In this document: positions 35,370 to 47,423 of the stretch, one piece after another
How positions within the stretch are numbered: position 1 is the stretch's first letter
Layout: every line of letters begins with the position of its first letter
Assembly: GCA_945956935.1 (NCBI GenBank)
Contig: CAMFJD010000004.1
Location: 36,527 to 100,526, forward strand
Length of the DNA: 64,000 nt
Source of the DNA: an uncultured Bacillota bacterium
Lineage (GTDB): Bacteria; Bacillota_I; Bacilli_A; Culicoidibacterales; ZOR0006
Direction: 5' to 3'
Notes under the pieces: model-generated
Databases searched by the model: none
What the model was told of the DNA's origin: nothing
What the model saw: only the letters and a program-made list of their open reading frames with translations
Position numbers and translations under genes: made by a program

Positions 35370-35502
35370 AAGCTGATAATACTTTACGTCCTTTATTACG
35401 ACGAGCTTTTAATACTCGGCGTCCGGCTGCTGTTGCCATACGAGCGCGGAAACCATGCTTTTTGCTACGTTTACGGCTATTTGGTTGAAATGTACGTTTC
35501 AT
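35368..35502 (-). CDS. rpmH: 50S ribosomal protein L34
   Basis: The 44-residue basic ribosomal protein begins [19 protein letters not shown] and ends GRKVLSA, matching L34 throughout. AGGAGG lies 8 bases before the ATG. It diverges from dnaA across the upstream origin region and has a promoter at 35552-35579, as in other Bacillota. Confidence 0.98.
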   Translation of the reverse strand: MKRTFQPNSRKRSKKHGFRARMATAAGRRVLKARRNKGRKVLSA

Positions 35503-35551
35503 ATGTGACACCTCCTAGGGTTGTTCTTTTTCTTGACACTACACTCTTGAT

Positions 35552-35579
35552 ATTATACCAAAACAAATAAAAAAAGCAA
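35552..35579 (-). promoter_or_regulatory. Promoter of rpmH
   Basis: On the minus strand TTGCTT (35579-35574), a 16-base spacer and TATAAT (35557-35552) with extended TGG upstream of the -10, about 50 bases before the rpmH ATG. Confidence 0.75.
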
Positions 35580-35677
35580 TTATTTTTTTCTTTCATCATG
35601 TTGAAACCCTGAAATACAACTATTTATATCACTTATTGACTAGCTAAAAGGGTGGCGTAAATTTAGATTCCCAACAT

Positions 35678-35996
35678 TGTGGAAAAGATAAAATAGGATT
35701 TCAACAAAAAACAGATCATTTTTCCACTATTTTTTATGTTTTACATACAATAAGGAAAACTTTTTTTAAAAAGATGTGGAAAGTGTGGAAAAAGTCCAAA
35801 AAGCGTGGTATTATAGGAAAGAACTTTTCAAAAACATGCTACTTTTTCCCCAAAAGACTATCTGGGAACAAAAATGTTTTCCACCAACTTTTCAACAATG
35901 TGGAAAACATTTTTACATGTGTTAAAAAGTGGTTTGTGGAATTTGTGCAAAAGCTTATAAACACATGTATTTACCTATATATATGTATGTGGAAAA
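35678..35996. other. Upstream DnaA-box cluster of the origin (rpmH-dnaA intergenic)
   Basis: The 529-base gap between rpmH and dnaA contains four identical 9-mers TGTGGAAAA (complement TTTTCCACA, a DnaA box) at 35678-35686, 35784-35792, 35899-35907 and 35988-35996. Near-matches occur at 35720, 35775, 35877 and 35935. This corresponds in position to incA/incB of the bipartite B. subtilis origin. The dnaA promoter must also lie here but I cannot fix it. Confidence 0.8.
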
Positions 35997-36031
35997 CTTT
36001 ATTTTATTTCATACAGGAGGCGTTTTATTCT

Positions 36032-37483
36032 ATGGCTCAATCTGAATTAGCTCAGAATATTTGGTTACAGACACTCGATTATATTCAAGCAAATGAAAAA
36101 ATTTCGCAAACAAGTTTTGATAATTGGTTCAGCAAAACAAAAGCAGTTTCACTCAATCAAGATGAAATTATTATTGAAACACTTGATAGTTTTGTCAGTG
36201 ATTGGTTGAAAAATAAATTCTCAGAAATTATTCAAGAAGCACTCATTCATGTACTTGGTGCACCAATTCATATGCGTTTTGTCGCAAAAGAAAATGAAAT
36301 AAAAAAAACACAATCTATTATTTCAAGTGACATACCCGAATCAACAAAAGAAAAAAAGACGATGAAAACAATTGTTCCATTAGAAAAACAACAACCGCGT
36401 CAAGAACCTACTCATACCAATCATTTTTTACAACCAACTTTGCTTAGCGATAATGATTTTGAATCTAATCTAAACTATCACTATACTTTTGAAAATTTTG
36501 TTGTTGGTGGCGGAAATCGACTTGCTTATAATATAGCTCTTGCTGTTTCTGAAGACCCTGGATCTCGTTATAATCCTCTTTTTATTTATGGTGGATCAGG
36601 TCTTGGTAAAACACATCTAATGCAAGCAATTGGTAATCAAATTCATAGTGAAAATCCTAATAAACGTATTTTATATGTAACCTGTGAGGATTTTGTAAAT
36701 GATTTTATTAGTAATCTTTCAAAAAATAATATGACAAAGTTTCGAAATAAATATCGTGATATTGATATTTTATTAGTTGACGATATTCAATTTCTTGCTA
36801 AAAAAGAGGCGATGCAAGAAGAATTTTTCCATACTTTTAACCACCTTTATCAAAATGGAAAACAATTAGTCTTAACATGTGATACACAACCAAGTGAAAT
36901 TTCTAAATTGACTGATCGTCTTCGTACTCGTTTTGAATGGGGGATTATGGTTGACATTACTGTACCAGACCTTGAAACACGTATGGCTATTTTACAACGT
37001 AAATTGACAGCTGATAACATGATTGAAGATGTCCCTAATAACGTTATTGAGTATATTGCTGCTCAATTTGATTCAAATATCCGTGAACTCGAGGGAGGTC
37101 TAAGTCGTGTTGTCGCTTACAGCACTATGTTTGGCAAAAATGATATTACTCTTGAACTTGCAATAGAAGCACTCAAAGGATTTTCAAAATCACAACAAAC
37201 TATTATTTCTATTTATAAAGTACAAAAAGTTGTTTCAAGCTATTTTAATATTCAAGTAGATGATTTAAAATCAAAGAAACGCAAACAACCACTTGTTAAA
37301 TATCGACATATTGCCGTTTATTTATCAAAATTACTCACAGATTCATCACTGCAAAAAATAGGAAAAGAATTTGGTGGTCGTGATCATACCACTATTATGC
37401 ACTCAATTCAAACAATTGAATCTGACTTAAAAACAGAACAAGAAACTCAGCGGATGATTGAAGAGATAAAAGAACTACTTTAA
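36032..37483 (+). CDS. dnaA: Chromosomal replication initiator protein DnaA
   Basis: AAA+ initiator that binds DnaA boxes and opens the origin. The 483 residues have domain I (LWLQTLDYIQ-type helix, here IWLQTLDYIQANEKISQ), a long low-complexity linker, domain III with NPLFIYGGSGLGKTHLMQAI (Walker A), ILLVDDIQFLAKK (Walker B), TDRLRTRFEWG, and domain IV with the DNA-binding signature GGRDHTTIMHSIQTIE. An open frame extends upstream to 35774, but it runs through DnaA boxes. AGGAGG at 36015-36020 and the expected N-terminus fix ATG 36032. DnaA boxes on both sides allow autoregulation. Confidence 0.98.
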   Translation: MAQSELAQNIWLQTLDYIQANEKISQTSFDNWFSKTKAVSLNQDEIIIETLDSFVSDWLKNKFSEIIQEALIHVLGAPIHMRFVAKENEIKKTQSIISSDIPESTKEKKTMKTIVPLEKQQPRQEPTHTNHFLQPTLLSDNDFESNLNYHYTFENFVVGGGNRLAYNIALAVSEDPGSRYNPLFIYGGSGLGKTHLMQAIGNQIHSENPNKRILYVTCEDFVNDFISNLSKNNMTKFRNKYRDIDILLVDDIQFLAKKEAMQEEFFHTFNHLYQNGKQLVLTCDTQPSEISKLTDRLRTRFEWGIMVDITVPDLETRMAILQRKLTADNMIEDVPNNVIEYIAAQFDSNIRELEGGLSRVVAYSTMFGKNDITLELAIEALKGFSKSQQTIISIYKVQKVVSSYFNIQVDDLKSKKRKQPLVKYRHIAVYLSKLLTDSSLQKIGKEFGGRDHTTIMHSIQTIESDLKTEQETQRMIEEIKELL

Positions 37484-37666
37484 GAGTTTTCCACACCGTT
37501 CGTGGAAAAACCCCTCACTTTTCCACAGGTTATCCACAGGTTATCCACAACAAAATGTCTCTGTTTTTTGTGTATTATTTGGGCTAAATACGCTTTTCCA
37601 CATTTTTATTGCGCCCTTATTACTACTACTATCTAAAAGAAATAAGATATTCTAGGAGGTTATTCA
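37484..37666. other. oriC: Replication origin unwinding region (oriC) between dnaA and dnaN
   Basis: TTTTCCACA at 37487-37495 is followed by a reverse variant at 37501-37509. Three direct boxes then lie exactly 11 bases apart: TTTTCCACA (37519-37527), TTATCCACA (37530-37538) and TTATCCACA (37541-37549). Another TTTTCCACA is at 37594-37602, followed by a short GC cluster and TTA-CTA-CTA-CTA trios. The layout equals incC of B. subtilis, where the duplex opens. A further perfect box lies inside dnaN at 38410-38418. Confidence 0.93.
37594..37635 (+). other. Putative basal unwinding element: DnaA box, GC cluster, DnaA-trios
   Basis: TTTTCCACA (37594-37602) is followed by GCGCCC (37611-37616) and then TTA CTA CTA CTA (37620-37631) in an AT-rich run. 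This order (box, GC-rich spacer, 3'-GAT-5' trios on the complement) is that of the DnaA-trio element described in B. subtilis. Confidence 0.8.
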
Positions 37667-38800
37667 ATGAAAATTAACATTTCACGTCAACATTTTATTA
37701 AAGCAGTTAATACCGTTTCTAAAGCTATTACAAGCAAATCGGTCTTACCAGTATTAAACGGTTTAAAACTAGAAGTTACACATGAACAAATGACTGTAAC
37801 AGGTTCAAATACAGAATTAACAATTGTTACACATATTCCTTGTAAACAAGATGATCAAACAATTATCGATGTTATTACGCCAGGGATTGTTATTTTACCT
37901 GCTAAATATGTATTAGATATCATTAAAAAAGTTCAAGACAATACAATTCAACTTGAAAAAATAGATAGTGGACTTATTCGTTTATCTACTTCAACAAGTG
38001 AATTTCAATTAAATGACCTTCCAGTTGAAGAATATCCGATCATTCAATTAATTACAGATCAACCTTCTTTTACTATCTCATCAACAGTTTTTAAAACAAT
38101 TGTACGTCAAACATTATTTTGTGCATCAACAAATGAAAGTCGTCCAATTTTAACAGGTGTTCATTTCATTATTGAAAATAATGAATTACGTAGTATTGCT
38201 ACAGATAGTTATCGATTAGCACAAAAAATTGTTCATTTACCTAAAGCACCAGGATTTGATAAAGATATTGTAATCCCTGCTAAAACATTAAATGAATTTT
38301 TGAAAACAATTGATGATGAAGAGCGATTAATTACATTATACTTTGGAGATAATAAAGTACTATTTACATGGGAAGATACATACTTACAATCACGTTTACT
38401 TGAAGGTAATTATCCACAAACAAACCGATTAATTCCAACCGAGTTTACAACAGAATTAACTGTTGACCATACTGCACTGTATCAAGCTATCGATCGAGCT
38501 TTACTATTAGCACGTGAAGCAGAAAATAATGTTATTCACTTAAATATTCAAGCTAATAAAATTGAAGTAACAACAAATACGCCAGAAATTGGTCAAGTTC
38601 GTGAAAGAGTGACACCTGAATTATTTACAGGTGAGCCATTACGAATTACTTTTAATGCTAAATATGCATTAGATGCACTAAGAGCTTTGGATACTGATCT
38701 GGTTACTATTTCATTTGTAGGAGAAGTACGTCCATTCATTTTACGTGCCAAGAATGATGTAAAAGTAACACAACTCCTTTTACCCGTTCACACATACTAG
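37667..38800 (+). CDS. dnaN: DNA polymerase III sliding clamp (beta subunit)
   Basis: Ring-shaped processivity clamp for PolC/DnaE. The 377 residues show the three-fold repeated clamp fold, with an N-terminal MKINISRQHFIKAVNTVSKAI, the SNTELTI loop, ILTGVHF and C-terminal PVHTY (canonical PxRT/Y ending). AGGAGG lies 7 bases before the ATG. It is followed by a terminator, so recF and gyrBA are probably transcribed separately. Confidence 0.98.
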   Translation: MKINISRQHFIKAVNTVSKAITSKSVLPVLNGLKLEVTHEQMTVTGSNTELTIVTHIPCKQDDQTIIDVITPGIVILPAKYVLDIIKKVQDNTIQLEKIDSGLIRLSTSTSEFQLNDLPVEEYPIIQLITDQPSFTISSTVFKTIVRQTLFCASTNESRPILTGVHFIIENNELRSIATDSYRLAQKIVHLPKAPGFDKDIVIPAKTLNEFLKTIDDEERLITLYFGDNKVLFTWEDTYLQSRLLEGNYPQTNRLIPTEFTTELTVDHTALYQAIDRALLLAREAENNVIHLNIQANKIEVTTNTPEIGQVRERVTPELFTGEPLRITFNAKYALDALRALDTDLVTISFVGEVRPFILRAKNDVKVTQLLLPVHTY

Positions 38801-38812
38801 GATACTCACTTT

Positions 38813-38842
38813 AAAAAAAGTCGTTATACGGCTTTTTTTTTT
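38813..38842 (+). terminator. Terminator of dnaN
   Basis: AGTCGT and ACGGCT pair (one G-U) around TAT, flanked by an A run and followed by about ten Ts. Confidence 0.82.
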
Positions 38843-38947
38843 GTGAAAAAAGCATAATTTGACACGATTTATGGTAAAATAGAGTAGTATGATGACTTTT
38901 AAAAGAAGCTTGTGAGTTATCAAAAATAAGTAAAGGACGGTGTACAC

Positions 38948-39165
38948 ATGTACTATGTTGAAATCGATGCGGAATATATCACACTGCAACAATTTTTAAA
39001 AGCTGCAGATATTATTTCGTCTGGGGGAATGGCTAAGCATTATTTAGCGGAATCGCTAGTTCTAGTAAATGATCAACCTGAAAATCGGCGTGGGCGTAAA
39101 TTATACCCGAATGATGTGATCGTTATTGATGGCTACGATCCGTTTACGATAACTCCTTTGCAAAA

Positions 39166-39169
<4 letters not shown>
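38948..39169 (+). CDS. rlbA: S4-domain RNA-binding protein RlbA (YaaA)
   Basis: The 73-residue protein has an S4 RNA-binding domain (ITLQQFLKAADIISSGGMAKHYLAE...VLVNDQPENRRGRKLYPNDVI). In Bacillota it always lies between dnaN and recF and has been linked to ribosome biogenesis. GGACGG lies upstream of ATG 38948. Its stop overlaps the recF start in an ATGA junction, implying coupling. A TGG-TAAAAT extended -10 at about 38873-38880 may be its promoter. Confidence 0.93.
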
Positions 39170-42175
<3,006 letters not shown>

Positions 42176-42188
42176 GAGGAGGTAGCCT

Positions 42189-44684
42189 ATGTCTGAAATT
42201 AATCACGGTCATGTAAAACCGATTAATATTACGCACGAAATGAAAAATTCATTTCTTGATTATGCGATGAGTGTTATTGTTTCACGTGCTTTACCAGATG
42301 TTCGCGATGGATTAAAACCAGTACATCGTCGTATTTTGTTTGCGATGAATGATCTCGGTATTCACGCTGATAAGTCATATAAGAAATCAGCGCGTATCGT
42401 TGGAGAAGTTATCGGGAAATACCACCCACACGGTGATATTGCTGTGTATGAAACGATGGTACGTATGGCCCAAGATTTCAGTTATCGTTATATGCTTGTG
42501 AATGGTCATGGTAACTTCGGGTCTGTGGATGGTGATGGCGCAGCTGCTATGCGTTATACAGAAGCAAAAATGAGTAAAATTGCAATGGAACTTTTGCGCG
42601 ATATCAATAAAAATACAATTGATTTTCAAGATAATTATGATGGAGAAGAACGTGAACCAATTGTTCTTCCAGCACGTTTTCCAAATCTACTTGTGAATGG
42701 AACAACAGGGATTGCCGTGGGTATGGCAACAAATATTCCGCCACATAATTTAGCTGAAACTATTAATGCGACAATTGCTTTGATGGATAATCCTGAATTA
42801 GATATTAATGAATTAATGCAGTATTTACCTGGTCCTGATTTTCCAACTGGAGCAATGATTATTGGACGAAGTGGTATTCGTAAAGCATATGAAACGGGAC
42901 GTGGATCACTAAAAATTCGTGCTAAAGCAGAAATTATTCACCAATCAAATGGAAAAGCAATTATCCATATTAGTGAAATTCCGTTTCAGCTAAATAAAGC
43001 AACACTTATAGAACGAATTGCTGAGTTAGTTAGAGATAAAAAAATTGAAGGAATCACAGATTTACGTGATGAATCGAATCGTGAAGGAATTCGTATCATT
43101 ATTGAAACAAGTCGTGATGCTCAACCTGAAGTAGTATTAAATAATTTGTACAAACAAACGTCATTACAAACATCATTTGGTATGAATATGTTAGCCCTTG
43201 TTGATGGACAGCCAAAAGTATTAGGTGTCAAAGAAGCTTTGACACATTATATTGAGCATCAAAAAGTTGTTATTCGTCGTCGTACGCAGTTTGAACTTGA
43301 GAAAGCTCAAGCACGTGCACATATTTTACAAGGTTTACTCATTGCCTTGGATCATATTGATGAAGTGATAGCTTTAATTAGAGGTTCTAAAACAGCAGAA
43401 GATGCGCAAATTGGTTTAATTGAAACATTTGAATTAACAGTTATTCAAGCAAAAGCAATTTTAGATATGCGTTTACAGCGTTTAACAGGTTTAGAACGCG
43501 ATAAAATTGATAATGAGCATTTAGACTTAAAAGTTTTGATTAAAGACCTTGAAGACATCTTAAAACACGAAATTCGTGTTATTGAAATTATTCGTCAGGA
43601 ATTGACTGATGTCCGTGATAAATTTGGTGATAGACGTCGTACTGAAATAATCGAAGCAGATTTCAATGATATTGAGGATGAAGATTTGATTCCTCAAGAA
43701 GATATTGTCATTACACTCACGAATAAAGGTTATGTAAAACGATTGCCAAGCTCAACATATCGTGCACAAAATCGTGGTGGACGAGGTGTTAAAGGAATGG
43801 GGACAGTTGAAGATGATTTCGTTGAACATCTCATTTCGATGAATACACATGAATACCTGTTATTTTTTACAAACACCGGTCGTGTTTACAGGCTAAAAGG
43901 TTATCAAGTACCTGAGTATGGACGTACTGCTCGTGGTTTACCAATCGTCAATTTGTTACCGATTGACAAAGATGAGGTAGTGAGTGCTGTTATTCCAATT
44001 CGTGATTTTGGGGAAGAAGGATACTTAATGTTTGCGACACAACGCGGTGTTGGAAAGCGAACACAATTAAGTGAATTTGAAAATATTCGTGCCAATGGAA
44101 AAATTGCTATCAATTTACGTGAAGGTGACGAATTAATTTCAGTCCGTAAAACGACAGGAACAAATGAAATCATTGTTGCAGCAACAAATGGAAAAATGAT
44201 TCGATTTAATGAAACAGATGTTCGTGAAATGGGTCGAACAGCTGCAGGTGTATATGTGATGCGCATCTCAGATGAAGATAAGGTTGTTGGCATGGAAGTG
44301 ATTCAACAAGATGAAGAAGTGCTGATTGTTACAGAGCGAGGATATGGAAAACGAACACCAATTAGTGATTATCGTCTTCAATCACGTGGTGGTAAAGGTG
44401 TTATCACCGTAAATGTAACAGATAAAAATGGTCGATTAGTTGGAGTTAAAGCTGTAAAAGGTGATGAACACGATTTAATGATTATGACAAATGAAGGGAT
44501 TATCATTCGTTTACAAACAGACCAAGTTTCAAGTATTGGACGTGCAACACAAGGAGTTCGTTTAATTCGATTAGAGTTAACTCAATCTGTTGCAACAATT
44601 GCACTTGTTGATCGTGAAGAGATAGAAGAAACGCCAGAACAAAATGATATCGAAAGTGAACAGCTCACATTATTAGACGAATAA
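42189..44684 (+). CDS. gyrA: DNA gyrase subunit A
   Basis: Breakage-reunion subunit of gyrase. The 831 residues have the winged-helix domain with catalytic Tyr in [12 protein letters not shown], and the C-terminal beta-pinwheel with a gyrase-box-like sequence ([10 protein letters not shown]). This supports GyrA rather than ParC. The quinolone-resistance region reads [12 protein letters not shown]: Ile84 (codon ATT at 42438-42440) replaces the Ser of B. subtilis (Ser84) and E. coli (Ser83), while Glu88 is unchanged. AGGAGG lies 6 bases before the ATG. A strong terminator follows. Confidence 0.98.
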   Translation: MSEINHGHVKPINITHEMKNSFLDYAMSVIVSRALPDVRDGLKPVHRRILFAMNDLGIHADKSYKKSARIVGEVIGKYHPHGDIAVYETMVRMAQDFSYRYMLVNGHGNFGSVDGDGAAAMRYTEAKMSKIAMELLRDINKNTIDFQDNYDGEEREPIVLPARFPNLLVNGTTGIAVGMATNIPPHNLAETINATIALMDNPELDINELMQYLPGPDFPTGAMIIGRSGIRKAYETGRGSLKIRAKAEIIHQSNGKAIIHISEIPFQLNKATLIERIAELVRDKKIEGITDLRDESNREGIRIIIETSRDAQPEVVLNNLYKQTSLQTSFGMNMLALVDGQPKVLGVKEALTHYIEHQKVVIRRRTQFELEKAQARAHILQGLLIALDHIDEVIALIRGSKTAEDAQIGLIETFELTVIQAKAILDMRLQRLTGLERDKIDNEHLDLKVLIKDLEDILKHEIRVIEIIRQELTDVRDKFGDRRRTEIIEADFNDIEDEDLIPQEDIVITLTNKGYVKRLPSSTYRAQNRGGRGVKGMGTVEDDFVEHLISMNTHEYLLFFTNTGRVYRLKGYQVPEYGRTARGLPIVNLLPIDKDEVVSAVIPIRDFGEEGYLMFATQRGVGKRTQLSEFENIRANGKIAINLREGDELISVRKTTGTNEIIVAATNGKMIRFNETDVREMGRTAAGVYVMRISDEDKVVGMEVIQQDEEVLIVTERGYGKRTPISDYRLQSRGGKGVITVNVTDKNGRLVGVKAVKGDEHDLMIMTNEGIIIRLQTDQVSSIGRATQGVRLIRLELTQSVATIALVDREEIEETPEQNDIESEQLTLLDE

Positions 44685-44710
44685 AAAAAGGGGGCTACGC
44701 CTCCTTTTTT
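44685..44710 (+). terminator. Terminator of the gyrBA operon
   Basis: GGGGGC and GCCTCC (one G-U) pair around TAC, flanked by seven As and six Ts, immediately after the gyrA stop. Confidence 0.88.
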
Positions 44711-44740
44711 ACTTATCAAAGACTACAAACATTCTGGCGT

Positions 44741-46009
44741 ATGAGTTGTGCTCTGGTGATAAGTATAACAGTTTTTTTACAAGGAATATGTGTGTCAGCA
44801 AATGAAATATCATTTCAACATTTAAATGCAAAGGCATTGTTATTGATGGATGCTGTAACAGGAGAAGTTATTTATAGTGAAGATGAGCATACAGTGTTAC
44901 CCGTATATAGTGTTTCTAAGTTAATGACCGCATACATTGTCTTAGAATCAATAAAAAATGGACAATTAAAATGGGATCAGCAAGTAGTAATTGATGCGCA
45001 ATTAGATGAAATATCACGTGTGTACGCATTTACAAATGTACCACTTGTTGAAGGTGAAAGTTATACGGTTCGAGACTTATTTCAAGCAATGCTTGTCCAA
45101 TCTGCAAATGCAGCAACAATGGCACTTGCAAAAACAATTAGTGGTAGTGAACAACAATTTGTTAAAATAATGAACACATATGCAAAAAATTTAGAATTAA
45201 GTAATAGCACCTTCGTAAGTTCGTCGGGTCTTGAACAAGAAGATTTAGTAGATTTTGGCATTAAAATTGCTGAAGGTGGAAATAGAATGAGTGCTATTGA
45301 CGTTGCAACATTAATGCGAGCAATCTTTGTTGAATATCCTGAAACTGCTGATATCACTAAACAAAGTCAGATGTGGTTTAATGAATCAGATGAGATTGAG
45401 AAATTTTTAATGACGACGAGTAACCCTTTATTACCAGGTGCAACTCAAGAGATTCCAGGTTTTTTAGGTGGAAAAAGTGGTTTTGGTGGATTAGATGGAA
45501 CAGCAGCTTATGCGGCCTTGCTACATGATAATGAACGATCATTGATAACGGTTGTGATTGGTGCGATGAATATGAATGATGTTTATGAATCAACAAGGCA
45601 ACTTATGGAATATGGAAGAACACTAGAGTTAAATAATTCTGTTTTAGATATGCAGTTTTCAGAACTTAATAATAAATCAAATAATGGAGATATGATTTAT
45701 GATTTTCAGGTGATGAATGGAGAAAAAGATAAGTTTACAGTGAACTTTTCTAAAATAATTCCGGAAAAATATCAGGATGTTGAAAAATACACATATGAAT
45801 TTAAACCGATAAATCAGGCAAACTTTGCATCAAATAAAAATACATATGTAGCACCGATTTTAAAAGAACAAATTATTGGTAATATTATCATAAAAAATAC
45901 AGATAATTCAGTTGTTAAAACAATAGTAGTAAAATCAGAAGAAACGGTTGCTGCAGTAGAGCTAACATGGATACAAAAGGTCATAAAGTTTATTATAGAA
46001 ATATTTTAG
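44741..46009 (+). CDS. Serine-type D-Ala-D-Ala carboxypeptidase (DacA-like), first copy
   Basis: Low-molecular-mass penicillin-binding protein (peptidase S11) that trims the terminal D-Ala of peptidoglycan stems. The 422-residue protein has SVSK (Ser57-Lys60), SAN (121-123) and, unusually, KSG (245-247) instead of KTG. A C-terminal amphipathic helix (IQKVIKFIIEIF) could anchor it, as in DacA. The start is odd: no Shine-Dalgarno is visible before ATG 44741, and the signal peptide (MSCALVISITVFLQGICVSA) lacks the usual basic N-terminus. Basic residues appear in frame just upstream, where no start codon exists. The N-terminus may have been damaged, or translation is weak. It resembles its neighbour at 46038 throughout. 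Confidence 0.82.
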   Translation: MSCALVISITVFLQGICVSANEISFQHLNAKALLLMDAVTGEVIYSEDEHTVLPVYSVSKLMTAYIVLESIKNGQLKWDQQVVIDAQLDEISRVYAFTNVPLVEGESYTVRDLFQAMLVQSANAATMALAKTISGSEQQFVKIMNTYAKNLELSNSTFVSSSGLEQEDLVDFGIKIAEGGNRMSAIDVATLMRAIFVEYPETADITKQSQMWFNESDEIEKFLMTTSNPLLPGATQEIPGFLGGKSGFGGLDGTAAYAALLHDNERSLITVVIGAMNMNDVYESTRQLMEYGRTLELNNSVLDMQFSELNNKSNNGDMIYDFQVMNGEKDKFTVNFSKIIPEKYQDVEKYTYEFKPINQANFASNKNTYVAPILKEQIIGNIIIKNTDNSVVKTIVVKSEETVAAVELTWIQKVIKFIIEIF

Positions 46010-46037
46010 GCTATTTTGACAAAAAAGGAGTATAATA

Positions 46038-47348
46038 ATGAAAAAAATAATGAGTTTTCTAGTGGCAATAATGCTAGTTACAGCAATTAGCCCAATAGTA
46101 CAAGTACAAGCTGAAACAACCGATTTAATCCAACAAACGGTAACAATTGATTCAAAAGCATCATTACTTATCAATGCAGAAACAGGTCAAATATTGCATG
46201 AACAAAATATTGATCAAGCATTGCCTGTGTACAGTATTACAAAATTAATGACAGCATATTTAGTTTTAGAAGCAATTTATTCTGAGAATCCGACATTAAC
46301 ATGGGATACAGAATTAACAACATCAGAAGCAGCTTCTGATGTTTCACGAGATTTAAATTATTCAGGTATTTCTCTTGAAGTAGGTGGAAAATATACAGTC
46401 CGTGAATTATTTGAAGCTGGATTAATTTATTCTGCAAATGGACCAATTATGGTAATGGCTGAAGCAATCGGAGGATCAGAACAAGGATTTGTTGATTTAA
46501 TGAATGCGAAAGCTCAAGATTTAGGATTATCAGCAACAAAATTTACAACATCAACAGGTTTATCAGGAGCAGATATTAAAATTCATAATGTTCAAGTAAA
46601 TGATACAGCAGAAAATGTGATGAGTGCACGAGATGTTGCTTTATTATCTTATATTCTATTGGAAGAGTATCCAGAAATTTTAGATACAACGTCAGTTTCT
46701 GAAAAAACATTTGATGAGGGTGGAGAATATCCAGAATTAATGAAAAATTATAACTGGATGTTACCAGGACTTATTTTCGAATACCCGGGAGTAGATGGAT
46801 TAAAAACAGGATCAGCTGAAGGTGAATATCAAGCAGCATTTGTTGGAACAGCAATTCAAAATGATTTCCGTGTCATAAGTGTTGTACTAGGAGCACAAGA
46901 TAGTAGTACTCGTTTTACAGAAACAGCTAAATTATTTGATTATGCCTTTCAATCATTAAAGAATTATACAATCATAACACCGAATTCAATAGTGAATGAG
47001 ACAAACACTTTTGCTGTTCGTAAGGGTACTGAAAATGAAGTAGCAATCAAAACAGAAGAGACAATTATTATCTCGTCAACGCAAGCTGATTTAACGTTTG
47101 AAACGTATTTCGCACCGGTATCGGATAAATATTATGCAGGTGTGCAGAAATTTACAGCTCCAATAGCAACAAATGAATTATTAGGTCGTGTAACAGTTGA
47201 TACAACGGGTATGAAGTTTTTAACACCTGAGTTGCAACAAAATTTTGGTGCGGATGTGAATGCAACAGCAGCAGTTGATGAAAGTTTCTTTTTATTAGGA
47301 ATATTTGAAGATATTAAAGATAGTATTTTAAGTTTATTTAGCAAATAG
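46038..47348 (+). CDS. dacA: Serine-type D-Ala-D-Ala carboxypeptidase (DacA-like), second copy
   Basis: The 436-residue penicillin-binding protein has signal peptide MKKIMSFLVAIMLVTAISPIVQVQA, catalytic SITK (Ser66-Lys69), SAN (132-134) and KTG (256-258). A beta-sandwich stalk follows, then the C-terminal amphipathic helix (FEDIKDSILSLFSK) that anchors DacA-type enzymes to the membrane. AAGGAG lies 8 bases before the ATG. It follows the first copy by 28 bases with no terminator between, so both probably share a transcript. B. subtilis also has dacA near serS in the origin region, there as a single copy. Confidence 0.93.
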   Translation: MKKIMSFLVAIMLVTAISPIVQVQAETTDLIQQTVTIDSKASLLINAETGQILHEQNIDQALPVYSITKLMTAYLVLEAIYSENPTLTWDTELTTSEAASDVSRDLNYSGISLEVGGKYTVRELFEAGLIYSANGPIMVMAEAIGGSEQGFVDLMNAKAQDLGLSATKFTTSTGLSGADIKIHNVQVNDTAENVMSARDVALLSYILLEEYPEILDTTSVSEKTFDEGGEYPELMKNYNWMLPGLIFEYPGVDGLKTGSAEGEYQAAFVGTAIQNDFRVISVVLGAQDSSTRFTETAKLFDYAFQSLKNYTIITPNSIVNETNTFAVRKGTENEVAIKTEETIIISSTQADLTFETYFAPVSDKYYAGVQKFTAPIATNELLGRVTVDTTGMKFLTPELQQNFGADVNATAAVDESFFLLGIFEDIKDSILSLFSK

Positions 47349-47384
47349 AAAAAAGCAATGTTTCACGTGAAACATTGCTTTTTT
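47349..47384 (+). terminator. Terminator of dacA built on a parS palindrome
   Basis: A perfect 36-base palindrome begins right after the dacA stop: six As, GC, AATGTTTCAC, then the exact complement ending in six Ts. It can act as a bidirectional terminator while containing parS in its centre. Confidence 0.85.
47359..47374. other. parS: parS site 1 (ParB/Spo0J-binding centromere sequence)
   Basis: TGTTTCACGTGAAACA is an exact match to the 16-bp Bacillota parS consensus TGTTNCACGTGAAACA. It forms the core of the dacA terminator stem and lies 14 bases upstream of the serS -35. Confidence 0.93.
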
Positions 47385-47388
47385 CTAT

Positions 47389-47417
47389 TTGACTATTATT
47401 CATAGATACAGTATACT
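47389..47417 (+). promoter_or_regulatory. Promoter of the serS leader
   Basis: TTGACT (47389-47394), a 17-base spacer and TATACT (47412-47417). Predicted start is about 47424, at the head of the T-box leader. Confidence 0.8.
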
Positions 47418-47423
47418 TTTAGT

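Noticed and set aside
35774..36031. N-terminal extension of DnaA
   Set aside because: The extra frame crosses DnaA boxes, encodes a Trp/Lys/Phe-rich non-conserved sequence, and AGGAGG precedes the standard start at 36032.
38859..38890. TTGACA followed by TAGTAT as the rlbA promoter
   Set aside because: The spacer would be 20 bases; the extended -10 TGG-TAAAAT inside it is a better candidate but still lacks a -35.
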